Source: Dryococelus australis (lineage: Eukaryota; Arthropoda; Insecta; Phasmatodea; Phasmatidae). Taken from it: 64,000 bases of DNA. The stretch spans positions 134,567,663 to 134,631,662 of the forward strand of contig CM057000.1 of assembly GCA_029891345.1 (NCBI GenBank), in the 5' to 3' direction. The number at the start of each line of letters is the position of its first letter. Position 1 is the first letter of the stretch. A program made the position numbers and the translations under genes. Shown piece after piece: positions 25,663-39,317 of the stretch. The notes beneath the pieces were generated by a model. The model was not told where the DNA came from and made no database searches. It worked only from the letters and a program-made list of their open reading frames with translations.

Positions 25663-25933
25663 TACCTGCAAAATTCGCGTTATTATTTGGGGACATGTTT
25701 AACTTGAAACACATGTACCCTTCCAATAGGTCTGTCATTGGACCGTACTTTGTATAACACGCCCTGGGTGACTCTGCACCAGTAAAGGAACACTTCACAA
25801 TTGTGTTCCTCAATCACGTGTAGTTTAGACAAGAGAGGTAGTGACTTCAGAGCTTTGCAGCAGCCAATGGCGAAACGATGCCTACAGTGAAGTTCAGCCT
25901 GATGCCAAATAATAAAGCGAATTTTGCATGTCC
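25663..25933. mobile_element. Foldback element F, copy 1
   Basis: 'acctgcaaaattcgcgttat' with 'tatttggggaca' opens it; the inverted 'ccaaataataaagcgaattt' with 'tgcatgt' closes it. The interior is shared with copy 2 ('gtctgtcattggaccgtact'). Confidence 0.8.
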
Positions 25934-26049
25934 ATACACATGAGTGTTTATCGATTGTTATGACGTAATATTCGCATATGTACGTCAAAGGAACATGAAA
26001 CTCTGCCTAAACAACACCGACTAGATAGAAGGCCCGCGTGCAATCGAAT

Positions 26050-26284
26050 ACCGAGCGGCGGTGTAGTGGTTAAACTACTTGCCCCCCGCCTAGGCGAGTC
26101 GGGTTCGATTCCCGGATCTTCGCATGTGAGAACCGTTTCCGCTGGTCGGCGAATTTCCTCAGGGATCTCCCGTTTCTCCCGCCCTTTCATTCTGTCTCTG
26201 CTCTACACTCACCTTGCTTCACCCTCGTCGGCTCTCAAGACCTCGCTGATAAGAGCCGCCCAAATCTCTTCATTCACTCCCTCA
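26050..26284 (+). mobile_element. SINE1 copy, full length
   Basis: The head shows box A 'TAGTGGTTAAACTAC' and box B 'GGGTTCGATTCCC'. The body runs to 'gccgcccaaatctcttcatt'. The only plus-strand copy. Confidence 0.9.
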
Positions 26285-26290
26285 CTGGTA

Positions 26291-26672
26291 TAGGATGTTC
26301 ACGGTAAAATCAGCACTTTTGAAAGCCCTGCTTAGATCTCTTTTATGCACATCGTGTATTCTTCCGCCCTATGTAAAATTAACGTTGCCATGCGCCCCAT
26401 AACATTATTCATGCGTCGGTCAGGTGAAACTGTGGCATCATTAGAAATGTAATTATTATACAAAAATGGTCGTTTTTATATTTCCGTGCATTAAAAAAAA
26501 ACTGAAAACTAAAGAAATAATTAAAGACATCACAAATGGTTACCTAACACTTTTTATACGACTTCAAGACGTGGAACTTCTTTCCACCATCCGTTAAAAT
26601 ATATGCAGGCAGGTGCAGTTACTATTTTCTAAGATTGATTTCAATAGTAATCACTATACGGTGAACAACCTA
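26291..26672 (+). mobile_element. MITE A copy with internal shortening
   Basis: TAGGATGTTCACGGTAAAAT opens and 'atacggtgaacaacctat' closes it. The part between 'cttctttccaccatccgtta' and 'aaatatatgcaggcagg' is shortened. It directly follows a SINE1 copy. Confidence 0.87.
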
Positions 26673-27655
26673 TGCCAGTCCTTTTTTAATTAAAAAATAT
26701 ACGCGTTATAGACAGCAATGGAAAATGTAAACTACCATTCGAGGGTGAAAATTTTTTAAAATGCTAATCTGAAGTATACAGAGCTTCAAAATATTGGACA
26801 GGTTTATAAATTACAACTGTAGGCCTACTACTGAAGCTCTACGTGATGTTTAGGAACGAAAGCAGACGGCGGCCTTAACATGACCTAACAAGTACGGCTA
26901 AGTGAAATAAATAACAAAGATTTTAAGTTTCCAAGTATGTTCCGCAACGTGACAAGAGAGCGGGCGAAATTTAATAAAATAGAACACATTACTACAGAAA
27001 TTAATAACATCAAATAGTCCTGAAAAAATCTATAATGAGATATATTTACGAGTTTATATAATGTCGGTAAAATTTTTTCGTGTATTAATTCAATCAAAAA
27101 CTCAAATAGATTTATGACGTATTTATTACTTGGTTAAATGTACTTAAGTAAAATTGTCCTAAAATTTCAGAAAAGGGTTTAATAAAGGTACCGCGACTAA
27201 AATTCAGCTTTTAAAAATAAATTCAAAGTATTTGGAAAAATCTACGACTGTACTGAAGGGGATTGTTGTATTATGTGACTGTTGTAAGCGATACCAAATT
27301 GTGCTGAAAAGTGATGAATATTCTTCAGTTGTGATGGTAGGAATTGAAAGGATGTTACTAGAAAATTATTATTATTTAAAAAAAAATGAACGGGAAAGTT
27401 ATTTGCCGTGTACTGAAACTTCCTAGTCTGCAGCGGATTTGACTTTAATTATTATTTTTTGCCACAAGAGCATATTGCGAATGAAATATGTCAATCCAGG
27501 ATTGAATTACGTGTGAAGGCGTTATTTAACTACAGTACAACACAAATCAGCAGACCCACTGTTTTAAAAATATGCATCATTCGGCCTGTTTTTTAAAATG
27601 GAAAACAACATTTTAAACTGTTCAGTGAGAGGTAATACGTCGCTACTGTACTAAA
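26673..27655. other. AT-rich non-coding DNA
   Basis: Short chance frames only; nothing recognised. Confidence 0.6.
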
Positions 27656-28079
27656 TGCCGTTCACGATAAAGTGAGCACTTTTTAAACTAACCTGAGAAA
27701 AAGTCACTCCCCTACCTGCATACATTTTAACGGACGCAATGATTGATATGTGCCCAATAAAGTTAGCAACGATGGAGGGGAAAGTAGTCCCATATATTAA
27801 CGTTGAACAGAAACTGTTAGGTAACCATTTGAGATAACTTAAATTATTTGTCTCGCTTTCTGTATTTTTTTTTAATGCATCGAAGAGTAAAATGGAGCAG
27901 ATTTGTAGAACATTAGCATTTATAATAAATTCACAGTTTCACGTTACCGACGCATGAATAAAGTGATAAGGCCCATGGCAATGTTAGTTTTACATAAGGT
28001 GTAAGAGCTCAAAACGTCTATACAAGTAGATCTTAAGCAGGGCTTTCAAAAGTGCTCATTATACCGTGAACAGCCTATA
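27656..28079 (-). mobile_element. MITE A copy
   Basis: Starts 'gccgttcacgataaagtgag' and ends 'cattataccgtgaacagcct'. The interior is complete. Confidence 0.88.
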
Positions 28080-28152
28080 ACCAACATGCTGAATGGCGCC
28101 CAGTGACGCCTGTTTCATTGCACAGGTCTGCAAATGTTCGGTTGTGTGTGTG

Positions 28153-28155
<3 letters not shown>

Positions 28156-28245
<90 letters not shown>
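28156..28245. repeat. (GA)n microsatellite
   Basis: About 45 uninterrupted GA units. Frames reading RERERE or SLSLSL are products of it. Confidence 0.98.
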
Positions 28246-28246
<1 letters not shown>

Positions 28247-28356
28247 TGGCAGAAGTTATGGCCGCCATCCAGCACACGTAATTTTCTTCAATAGATCATC
28301 ACCTACGTTATTTATTTACGTGCATAACTGCAGAACAAATATGGCTGGTAGCTAGA

Positions 28357-28648
28357 TACCTGCAAAATTTGCGTTATTATTTGGGGACACATTAAACATC
28401 AAACATATTTACATGTGCAATAAGTTTGTCATTGGACCATACTTCATTTGACACGTCATGGGGTAACCCTGCGCCAGTAAAAGAACACTTCGCAATTATG
28501 TAGTACAATCACGTCCAGTCCAGTAAAAAAAAAGGAGTGACTTCTCATCTATACAGCAGCCAACGGAGAACCGACGTCAGTTCGCGCATATGCATACAAT
28601 ACTGAGAAGTTTAGCCTGATGCCAAATAATAACGAGAATTTTGCAGGT
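28357..28648. mobile_element. Foldback element F, copy 2
   Basis: The inverted ends are 'acctgcaaaatttgcgttat' and 'aataacgagaattttgcagg'. It ends 15 bp before the Polinton-split MITE A. Confidence 0.82.
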
Positions 28649-28663
28649 CTTTACTGATAGGTA

Positions 28664-28980
28664 TAGGCTGTTTACTGTGAAATGAAAACTTTTGAAAGCC
28701 TGCTTAAAATCTACTTGTATGCACGCTGTGTACTCTTCCGCCTTATGTAGCATTACCATTGTCATGAGCCTGATCACTTAATTCATGCGTCGGTCAAGCG
28801 AAACTGTGTAATTATAGAAAATAAAATGTTGTACAAACAACTTAATTTTACATTCAAAAGTATTTTTAAAAAATCATCAAGAGAAATAAATAATTTAAGT
28901 TATCACAAATGGTTACTTATTATTTGACGTTAAGATATGGCACTACTATCCCTCCATCGTTACAAACTTTACTGGACGCA
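28664..28980 (+). mobile_element. MITE A, left half, split by the Polinton
   Basis: It starts TAGGCTGTTTACTGTGAAA and follows the family interior through 'catgcgtcggtcaagcgaaa' and 'ctccatcgttacaaacttta'. It breaks at the Polinton tip. Confidence 0.9.
28975..28980. other. Left 6-bp target-site duplication of the Polinton (GACGCA)
   Basis: The six bases before the left tip read GACGCA; the six after the right tip (46,909-46,914) read GGCTCA. Uninterrupted copies of the same MITE family read GGCGCA at this position. Each side therefore differs from the expected target by one base, which fits an old 6-bp duplication, the size known for Polintons. Confidence 0.75.
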
Positions 28981-30900
28981 AGTAGTAGGGGCGTGCTAGT
29001 CCTAGGCCACCAGGGATTAATTGGGTTTAAATGATGGATTATCGATTTGATAGAAATACTTAATCCTCAATTCGAACTAAATCAGAACAAAAAGTGAAAG
29101 GGTTAAATTTATTGCAAGGGTTATATGTATTAAAGGGGTTAGTTTTTAATTGGATCAATAAAATTTTTTTTCTTGATTTTGTTGTTGTGTATAGTTGCAC
29201 TTGTTTCTTTCTTTCCTTTTGTGGGAATCTCTGGTATGTCCTCACCCTTGGAGCTCTGGCACTCGTATGAGGTGCGGCATGTTGGGGATGGGGTATATAT
29301 GTAGAGTTTTGTGCAAGAGTGGTCTAAGTGGTAATTTTGTGTCTCGTAGATGCTGTTGGTAAATATATGACTTTAAACGATAGGATTCACGAGTGAGTAA
29401 TGACAAACGATTAAATAGATGACTGTTTCCAAATCCAATTAAACGTTAGAGATTTTCAGTGTGTTCTACATATGTATAAATTACATGCATCGAATCGCAA
29501 ATCTTAAACGACTACATGAATAATATCTGGTATCTAAATATGCTAAACAAGTGCAAATATGCGAATGTCTAGTATGAAATAATTATGTAATAAAAATCAA
29601 TAAAATGTAAAGAGATAAATTATTCTACCCCGACCTATATGCTAGCAACATAATTTTCATGAGAGAAGTATAACGAACCAACACAACTACGCGAATGTGA
29701 CAATTATGCGAGTGTGCAGTATGGAATTAACGATCTACAGTGAATAAAAAATGTCTCTATAAATTAAACAAACACAATAACAATATATATGAACCTATTT
29801 GACTCCTTTTGCACATACCTTTAATGTTCGTCTGACTGTGAGACTGGTGAGGAGGAATTTTAGAAACATAATCCACATGTAAAAATAAATTAATTGAATA
29901 ACATGTGTAATAAACTTGCACCTCTCCCAAAACATGTCTGCCCAGCTGCGAGCTCAATGAAGCACTGTTTTATTATAGACAGAGGTGAAAAACTCGGAAA
30001 TTATAAACAAAATCAATGCTTGCAAATCAATTACAAGAAACCAATAATTAAATCGCACCAGGAGCTCCCCAAAAACACATCAGTCCACCTCAGAGGTCAG
30101 TCAATGAATGAGTACATCATATAATGTGCACCTGCTTATAAAATGTAACATGGAGAACAGCTCACTTTAAATTTTCGACTGACAGAACCTATTTCCTTAT
30201 CAAGCTAGTATTAATGACCTGATTACACTACTCGTCCTACAAGTACGTGGATGTATAAAAGTGTATTATTAAAAAATTACAGACGAACTTCAAATTTATT
30301 TTTCATCAAGTCTGTGAAATTCACTGAATTTGGTAATAAAAACTCGAGTTGAAAAATGCTACGAAGTTTCGTCGACGGAACACAGAAAGGGGGTTTACAA
30401 GTTAAACGCACTATCGCACGACAGATTAAAGACTTAAGAAAAAAAATTCACACTATAGTTTATGAAGACTGTGAACGAGATCTGAACCCCGGAGCATAGG
30501 AGCATATAATATTGCTTAACGAGAATCGCAGCTATCACACACTCAAGCCCAGTGTATATGAACGAGCTGTTGAAGTATACATCCATCTAGTCCAAGCTTC
30601 TATGAGCAACTGATAATGGCGCGACTGGATACAGGGCTACAGATGGCCCCTGACCTCCCCCACCCCTCGCCAGAGCATGCCACTCTGTCCTTGAGGTTAC
30701 TCATCCCTCTGCCCTCGGTTGTCAATTTTTTCGGCTATGTAACAAGATGACAATGACCGGTTATATTCGGCCACACTTGCCTGAAGGCACCCCTTACCAT
30801 CCACCCCTCACCAGAGCAATGGGCTCTGGGGTCAAGAACCCCGACCATTCCTCCTTCCCCTCAACCCCAGAGTTTGTTTTCGCCCGAACAGTCAGTTTCT
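28981..30900 (+). repeat. Left terminal inverted arm of the Polinton
   Basis: This arm is the reverse complement of the right arm. Aligned blocks include the tip, the stretch around 29,280-29,580 against 46,330-46,590, and 30,400-30,740 against 45,160-45,500. Substitutions and small indels are frequent, so the arms have diverged substantially. The inner limit near 30,900 is approximate, because similarity fades in the C-rich stretch after 30,830. Open frames here, including 164 codons at 30,747-31,241, are low-complexity and are not conserved as frames in the other arm, so I do not call them genes. Confidence 0.85.
29078..29155. repeat. Subterminal 18-bp-period repeats in the left arm
   Basis: Short units of the form 'aaagggttaaatttattg' follow one another close to the tip. 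The right arm has the mirror series (46,740-46,860: 'aaccctttcaata...'). In translation they give the NPFN/TPFN-like periodicity of the chance frames at 29,060-29,245 and 46,490-46,813. Subterminal repeats in transposons often bind the recombinase; that role is inferred here. Confidence 0.55.
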
Positions 30901-33681
<2,781 letters not shown>

Positions 33682-33770
33682 GAGTGAAGAGATTTGAGAG
33701 GCTCTCGAAAGTGCGGGTCTTTGAGAACCGATGAGGGTTAAGTGGGGCAAGTGATGAAGCAGTGTCGGAT
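33682..33770 (-). mobile_element. SINE1 fragment inside the Polinton
   Basis: The sequence 'gtgaagagatttgagaggctc' through 'gagaaccgatgagggttaag' matches the 3' end of the SINE1 family in reverse orientation. The tRNA-like head is missing. It lies just beyond the point where the zinc-finger/polymerase remnant loses its coding frame, so this insertion or a nearby rearrangement may mark the truncation. Confidence 0.75.
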
Positions 33771-33860
33771 TACAAGCCTTCTTATTCCTAATAAACTTGG
33801 ATTATTTACCACCAGTAGTGAACAACAGGTATTGGATGATATAAACATCCATTTTTGTCA

Positions 33861-34718
33861 TCAGTTGTAAAGCCATTTGCTTCCACAAGCACTAAATTCT
33901 TCAAATTTGAGTGTTAGGTGAGGGACTATGTTATTGTCATAAAGTTCACCAACATCGGATGAGTGCAGTACAGGGAGCGAATTACTTCGAAAATAGAATG
34001 TTTCTGTAATGTCTTCCTCCACCATGAGGGATTTCAAGAACTTACATGTCACTGTTATTATAATTCTAATCAGTCGGGATGATGTATTAGTTAAATCTAT
34101 GAAAGGAATTCTACACCTCGCGAAAAAAAGAGAAAAGTCTGCATCACTGTGCAGCCTATCGTTAACTATCTGAACGTCAGTTAGCCTGCCAGCAAACGCG
34201 CTAGCCAGTATCTCATATATGATATTGGATGATGAACTTTTCACTGAAGTGGAAATTGAATTACTTTTTAACCTTGAATTAACATATCGAATAATTTGAG
34301 GTAATTCAGTGGGTGCAGCTGGAAATTTGAACTGCAGAGATGACCGCGGAACTATCATAAGAGGCAATTGCGGAGCCAATTGCAGATCTAACTCTGGTGC
34401 TGCCTTAGGATGTGGTGCTGGTTGTGTTGTCGATTGTGGAACATGTGGAGGTGGATGTGGAAATGGATATGGATCTCTATGTAGTTGTGGAGGTGATTGT
34501 ACAAGTGGAAATTAATGTGAATGTGGAGAACCACTGCTGCAAGTTTTATAATGTTTCTTCAAAGCATCCCTCCGAGACAACTGTTTCTGACAGAATTTGC
34601 ATTTAGATCTCACAGTCGAACAGTTCATCTCACATGCCGTTATTTTGTGTCGTAAATTCCATACATCTGTAAATTCTTTACTGTAGAAGCGACACAGCAA
34701 AGCCATCATTGCGTCCAT
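33861..34718 (-). pseudogene. Zinc-finger N-terminal remnant, probably of the Polinton DNA polymerase protein
   Basis: Two open stretches share one frame: 34,718-34,512 and 34,511-33,861, separated by a TAA at 34,512-34,514. The first carries a finger-like motif, CKFCQKQLSRRDALKKHYKTC (C-x2-C-x12-H-x3-C with spacing as seen). A proline-rich linker (about 34,505-34,390) follows, then a globular stretch ending FEEFSACGSKW. In insect Polinton-like elements, a protein with such a finger and a 'GSGW' motif commonly precedes the protein-primed B-type polymerase; this attribution is from memory of the families and is moderately secure. No exonuclease or polymerase motif (such as YCDTDS-type) follows. 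The gene therefore ends shortly before a SINE fragment. It is the last gene of the minus-strand block. Confidence 0.65.
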
Positions 34719-35879
34719 ATTTTTCCAAGATTAGAATTGAACTGAAAGACACATACCTTTTATAGGTAAATTCTAAGAAGCAAATCAATTACATTATTCA
34801 TTTTAAACATAATATGTCTCAATTATAATACATTAACAAAGTTTTATGTATTAAATCACTTTCAAATTACTAAAGGTTTATTTAATCATTATCCCATACA
34901 CAAACCTTTATGTGCAAACACATTTAAATTTGATTGTTAAATCCACACAAACAAATTTTATGTAACATTTGATTGCCAGATTACGGGAATATTACAATTC
35001 ATGCATTTGTATATTAGCAAAATAGAAAAATAGTTTCAAACCATTTATTTCGGTACATTTTTCTTACATTTTGCTTACAGAATATGTTTTCTCTTCACTG
35101 GGTGTTAACAAAAAAACATAATTTACATTGTATCTTTTCCATTCTCTCCTTGGCAATACTTAAAGTATTTTCATTTGTTTGATTGTTATAATTATTTCGT
35201 GTTTTCGAGTGCATGTAATATTATACATTCTGGTAAATCAGTAGAAGTATCATATAAGTGTGAACACACTTCTTCGATGCTCACTGGTAGAGTTGTATTT
35301 GGAAACATGGTATACAGGGCATTTTTTCAGATCTGGACAAAATATTAAATCATTACATTTTTCACCCTCTAAGTGATGCAGGATGTTTTTGAAATGAAAC
35401 AACCTATTGCATATCTCTCCAAAATAACGTATTTACCGTTAGAAAAACAAGAGTAATTTACACATGAGTTTCCAGAGTTGACAGAAACATAAATATCACT
35501 TAGTTAGAAGAAAGACATGTTTACATTGGGAGCATCACAGAGATACTAAATCTTTTTCATTCCAAGACAAGCTCTAAATGGTTTACTCCAACATGCTAAT
35601 AACTTGCTGATATTCACTTTACATTTTGTTTTCTGTATGCAAGAGCATGTGACCTCGTTCTTGTCTTGTTAATCAATTTTAATTAAATATTGGATGACAT
35701 ACAACTAATTAATGTTTATATTAAATTTCTCTTGTCCCAAATAATGCCATATGAATCGAATAATATCCACATGTGATTCAGGAGGAGAATCATCATAGTC
35801 TGTTTCAACCTAGTCAGACATCATTGCCCAAGTCAACATTAATTTTGAGTTTCCCTCTGCAGAGAAACATGTTGAGTTA
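34719..35879. other. AT-rich spacer in the minus-strand block
   Basis: No open frame above chance and no recognisable motif. It may hold the ruined C-terminal part of the conserved unknown gene that ends near 35,880. Confidence 0.5.
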
Positions 35880-36262
35880 GAACCATATGTTCTACGTAAT
35901 TATTTGAATGATGGACAATTGCATCCTTATTGAATATCTATTACTTTACAGTTACACACATTTTGTCAAATGCCTTTTTGCTCGATTCCACATACATATA
36001 ATTCATGATTATTTAGGTAATGTTTACAAATATCTTCAATGTTCTCATACTTCATAGACCACCTCTCCAATTTTAAACTGTAGTAATGTTTAGTAACCCA
36101 TCTATTTGTTTTCTTGTATTTGTAAGTTATACATTTCCAGTGAAATGGTGCTTTAAAGCTGAATATAGTTGTATTTTACTTCCATATAAGTAATAACCAA
36201 TTCTTTAATGATACATTTTTTATGGAGATTGAAAACCTTCCACATTGCAAAACAAATCGCCA
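35880..36262 (-). pseudogene. Conserved Polinton-associated protein of unknown function, degenerate
   Basis: Read on the minus strand, the region gives CIIKELVI, then after a frame change FKAPFHW, TNRWVTKHYYSL, then ELYVCGIEQKG and CNCPSF. This order (an 'IIKE' start, FKPP.xW, a WLT..HGL-like box, a YVKG box, then CPSF/L) is a pattern I associate with an uncharacterised protein family in insect Polinton-like elements. At least one frameshift and several stops break it. No function is known to me, and I assign none. It lies between the major capsid gene and the zinc-finger gene, in the same orientation. Confidence 0.55.
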
Positions 36263-36287
36263 TAGCTATGGTGCATCATCTACTTAC

Positions 36288-37500
36288 TCAATTCATTATT
36301 TTCATCGGCTTATCTCTTATGTTATAACCCACTAATATTTTGTGAATTATCAGAGTGTAAGATTGTGTATTTGCTGGAATTGGTGTATTAGCAATAATTT
36401 CAATTTGTAAATCAATTACGCCATTGGCAATTCTGTTGTCCTGATTGCTTACATCAAACGCAATAATGTTCCTCTGGTTTTAAATTATTTGGTTTATAGG
36501 ATCTGTGAATTCATTCTGTTATGTTTCCTGAAACTTGGTGTACACATCATATGAAATAAGGAATTCCCCATTGGCAAAGTTCATATTTAAATTCACATAG
36601 GGGTAAGCTTGACTGTTTAGATAGAGTTTAATATCTTTCATATCACAATTATCGAATATTGATCTATCAATTTTTATATTGTTTTGTAGATTTGTTTGAA
36701 AACAAACTAAAATATGTCTCAGTTTTTCCGATGATAAACTTGATTTCACAGTCCACAATATTTTTTGAGCTAACAGTAGAGTAGGAAAAGCATATAAGCC
36801 CCACTATTTTAATGCAATATCAAAATTCATCCCTTTTTCGATAAATTTCAAAAACTTTTAACATTCATGAGCGTTAATTTTAATATGCGACATCAACCAT
36901 TCCACACTGCTTATTTCAAATGTTACACCTTCCTCATTATTAGCTGTATCATATATGGCATTCGAATGCATATTGACAAATGGAATAAATTATTCTTGTT
37001 TAGCATTTAATGACATTTTAATAGGCTTCAACAAAGCCCTAAACCATACTTAATGGTATGACAACTTCAAATTTTCCACCTATGTTTAATTGTAGAGAGT
37101 AATCTCTAGTATAGCTCCACCCAGTCATAAGCCCTCTATAAAGATCGTTTACAGTTCCTGAGAGATAGTTTTTTATCGTGGAAGTAATTCCAACACCTCT
37201 TGTTTGATCGATTTCAATTCCATTTAGCAGATATGCAATTCTGTCGATTTAATGAAGTATTCCATTTCTTATAATTTTTGTAGTTGCTGGATTACTTGCA
37301 TCGGCTGTCTTTTTAATTGTTCCTCTAAACATTAAACTTGAATTCGATGGTAATGTGTAAATACCGTGATTTTGAATTAAAATCCTTATTTTAGATGGAA
37401 ATGTATACGGACCTGCTCGGAATGGTTCATACACATGCATTTCTGTAATGGTGATTTCATCTTCATAGCTGATCAGTTCAATATTAAGTATGTCTTCCAT
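36288..37500 (-). pseudogene. Major capsid protein, double-jelly-roll type, degenerate
   Basis: The N-terminal part (37,500-37,249) starts MEDILNIELISYEDEITITE and contains IRILIQNHGIYTLPS, matching the 'EIRIPI..QD.YTLP' strand pair of the double-jelly-roll capsid family of metazoan Polintons. After a stop at 37,247-37,249 the same reading continues with AYLLNGIEID, IKNYLSG and a GGKFEVVIPL box. The C-terminal part (36,758-36,519) carries ILVCFQTNLQNN, FDNCDMKDIKLYLNS and YPYVNLNMNF, also family hallmarks. The natural end is near 36,288. The total span of about 400 codons fits the family. At least four in-frame stops make it a pseudogene. The role would be the icosahedral shell. Its neighbour upstream in the block is the penton-like gene. 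Confidence 0.8.
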
Positions 37501-37740
37501 TTCTATTAACAGTATATCCTAATTATTTTAAATACAATTTGTTGCCTTGTGTTAACTTCACGGAAAACTTATTTGAAGTGAGCATTTTAATTTTGTGTTT
37601 ACCACTTTTTATACTTTCTTTCTTCGAAATACATTCACTAGTGATATATTTCTTAAAATAACCACTTCTTTACATTCTAATTTAATATTGTACACAATAC
37701 CCTTTATGAATGTAATGCTCAACGAAATGCAACTGTTTAT

Positions 37741-38397
37741 TTAACTTTTTAAGTGTACACTATTGGTGTTTTCTTTGTTTCTATAATTAATAAGTTTACC
37801 ATCATGATCGACAACTGTAACAACTATTTCATCAACATGATTCACTATTACTGTAAGATATATCAAAGTATTGGGTTTTTCAATTATTTTATATTCCAGA
37901 GCCACAACACATGTAAATTCATGTATTGTATTTTACGGTTTTCCATTCAAATATGAACCAACTACAATATTAACATTTATGCGACATACATTTACCGATA
38001 ATATATTTGCCTGTTTTGATGTTTTGTGTAATTGAGTAGCTGGACATACTATCCATTCATAACACAACATATTTACAATTGAATTGTCTTCCGAGAAATT
38101 GATGTCGATGTTACTATACATTGCACTAATTAACGTATTTGGATTTACATGTAATCAGAAATGTACATCTTCAGGTAAAGCCACTTTAATGAATGTTTCT
38201 AAGTCTTCAAGCTCATAAAATCCTACCAGTATTACAATCTTGTAGGTTTTTTCACCAATATTAGCTGTAAATGATTGGTTATGCATATCAATGTTTGGTA
38301 TGATGTTGTAAGTTACGAATTCAATTAGACTTATTTGCCTTTCTCCTTCTAACTCCAATGCAGGGAAATATACTGCATGCAATTGCGATGAATTTCC
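37741..38397 (-). pseudogene. Penton-like minor capsid protein, degenerate
   Basis: The first open part (38,382-38,155) has the family opening (HAVYFPALEL, then EFVTYNIIPNID, then a FYELEDLE box). The second (38,121-37,933) gives INVNIVVGSYLNGKP, the conserved 'N.I.GSYINGK' box. After a stop, EYKIIEKPNTLIYL and VVDHDGKLINYR close the protein, the usual C-terminal 'P..DGKLINF.GE' region. Length of about 215 codons fits Polinton minor capsid proteins. Stops separate the parts and the N-terminus needs a frame change near 38,385. It lies between the protease and the major capsid gene. Its likely role in the ancestor was the capsid vertex. Confidence 0.72.
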
Positions 38398-38451
38398 ATT
38401 TCATATCAACATAACTGACATACTGCTAATATGTTTTAGTATTACATTTTC

Positions 38452-38835
38452 TTAAATGCCCTATTTATAGCCAAAAAAACAAACATAAATTACTGCAATT
38501 GAGTGTATTTGGTAATTGTTCAGTTTTGTAATTGTACCTTAATTGTCATAATAGAATGATTGATTTACATTTTTAATTAATACAACCCAATGTGTTCATT
38601 CATTTTTTATCAAATCTAAATTATCAATCATACATAAATAAAGATTTACTTTATTTAAGTCATCTCTCATATACACACCTTGGAAATAGGGAATATGCAG
38701 TTTCTTTATAAATACATTAATAGCTTTGTTTGTAAGTGCATGTTTTGGAAGACTATTTAGGAGTTTCTGCAGTTTATTCCACTTTTGAAGTGTTTTGTCC
38801 TTGTCTGACTTTTTAGGGTATTAAATATATTCCTT
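38452..38835 (-). pseudogene. Adenain-like (Ulp1-fold) cysteine protease, degenerate
   Basis: Minus-strand reading gives LPKHALTNKAINVFIKKL, then IPYFQGVYMRDDL, then THWVVLIKN, then YYDN. This is the order of the Polinton/adenovirus maturation protease: a substrate-side 'FRGVFMRD.LP' box, the catalytic histidine in THWV, and the 'YYDSFG' box. Stops interrupt just before THW and after YYDN. The catalytic cysteine region ('NCGHLCL' in the family) is not recognisable before the frame ends, so the enzyme is dead. In the family it cleaves capsid precursors. It lies immediately downstream of the PLA2 gene. Confidence 0.75.
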
Positions 38836-38888
38836 TACATTTTGATTTAACTGCTCTGCTAAATACCGAAAGTCCTCCGAGGATTGAT

Positions 38889-39317
38889 TCAAAAGCTGTT
38901 AATGCTGGAAATAGGAATGGATTTTTTTTTTTTTTTTTTTTTAGTTCTCCATTTTAGGCCCATGCCACTTCTCACCTTTGCACACATAACTTTATCAGCA
39001 ACCCAAACACCTAGCTTTTCACCTGTACATGTAGATAGATTCTTCTTTATTTTTGCTGCTTTTTTGGCTAGAAATGTGTCTGCTGTATGTCTTTCTTTCA
39101 AATTGTTTGTCCGATCGTAAACTATATCATGTTCTTTACATGTGTTATCCAAAGTATTTATTCCTTGATTATTCCGTGCCAAATGTTTTGCAAGTTTAGT
39201 ACCTGTTCCGCAATAATTATATTTCTGTAAAAGCAATTTAAATGGTAATTTATTAATCAATGTATTCAATACCCCATATCCTTTTTTGATACTTTTAGTA
39301 CAAGTCATTGTTTTCAA
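38889..39317 (-). CDS. Parvovirus-type phospholipase A2 domain protein (open PLA2 domain, altered C-terminus)
   Basis: The frame is 142 codons and stays open through the PLA2-like domain. The calcium-loop motif is YNYCGTGTKLAKHLA (about residues 33-47), followed by NNQGINTLDNTCKEHDIVYD with the catalytic His-Asp pair (HD) and ERHTADTFLAKKA. This is the domain of parvoviral VP1 and of Polinton/adintovirus-like elements, where it is thought to breach endosomal membranes during entry. After GMGLKWRT the frame runs through seven lysines encoded by a 20-base T-run (plus strand, 38,922-38,942) and stops. The family's hydrophobic tail (ILGG, GIYLIP) is visible in another frame just downstream (to about 38,820), so a frameshift has removed it. 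It is the first gene of the minus-strand block and starts beside the divergent spacer. It is the only gene here whose key residues are all intact. Confidence 0.78.
   Translation of the reverse strand: MKTMTCTKSIKKGYGVLNTLINKLPFKLLLQKYNYCGTGTKLAKHLARNNQGINTLDNTCKEHDIVYDRTNNLKERHTADTFLAKKAAKIKKNLSTCTGEKLGVWVADKVMCAKVRSGMGLKWRTKKKKKKKSIPISSINSF

Noticed and set aside
28093-28281. Open frames reading RERERE and SLSLSL
   Set aside because: These are products of the GA/CT microsatellite in all frames.
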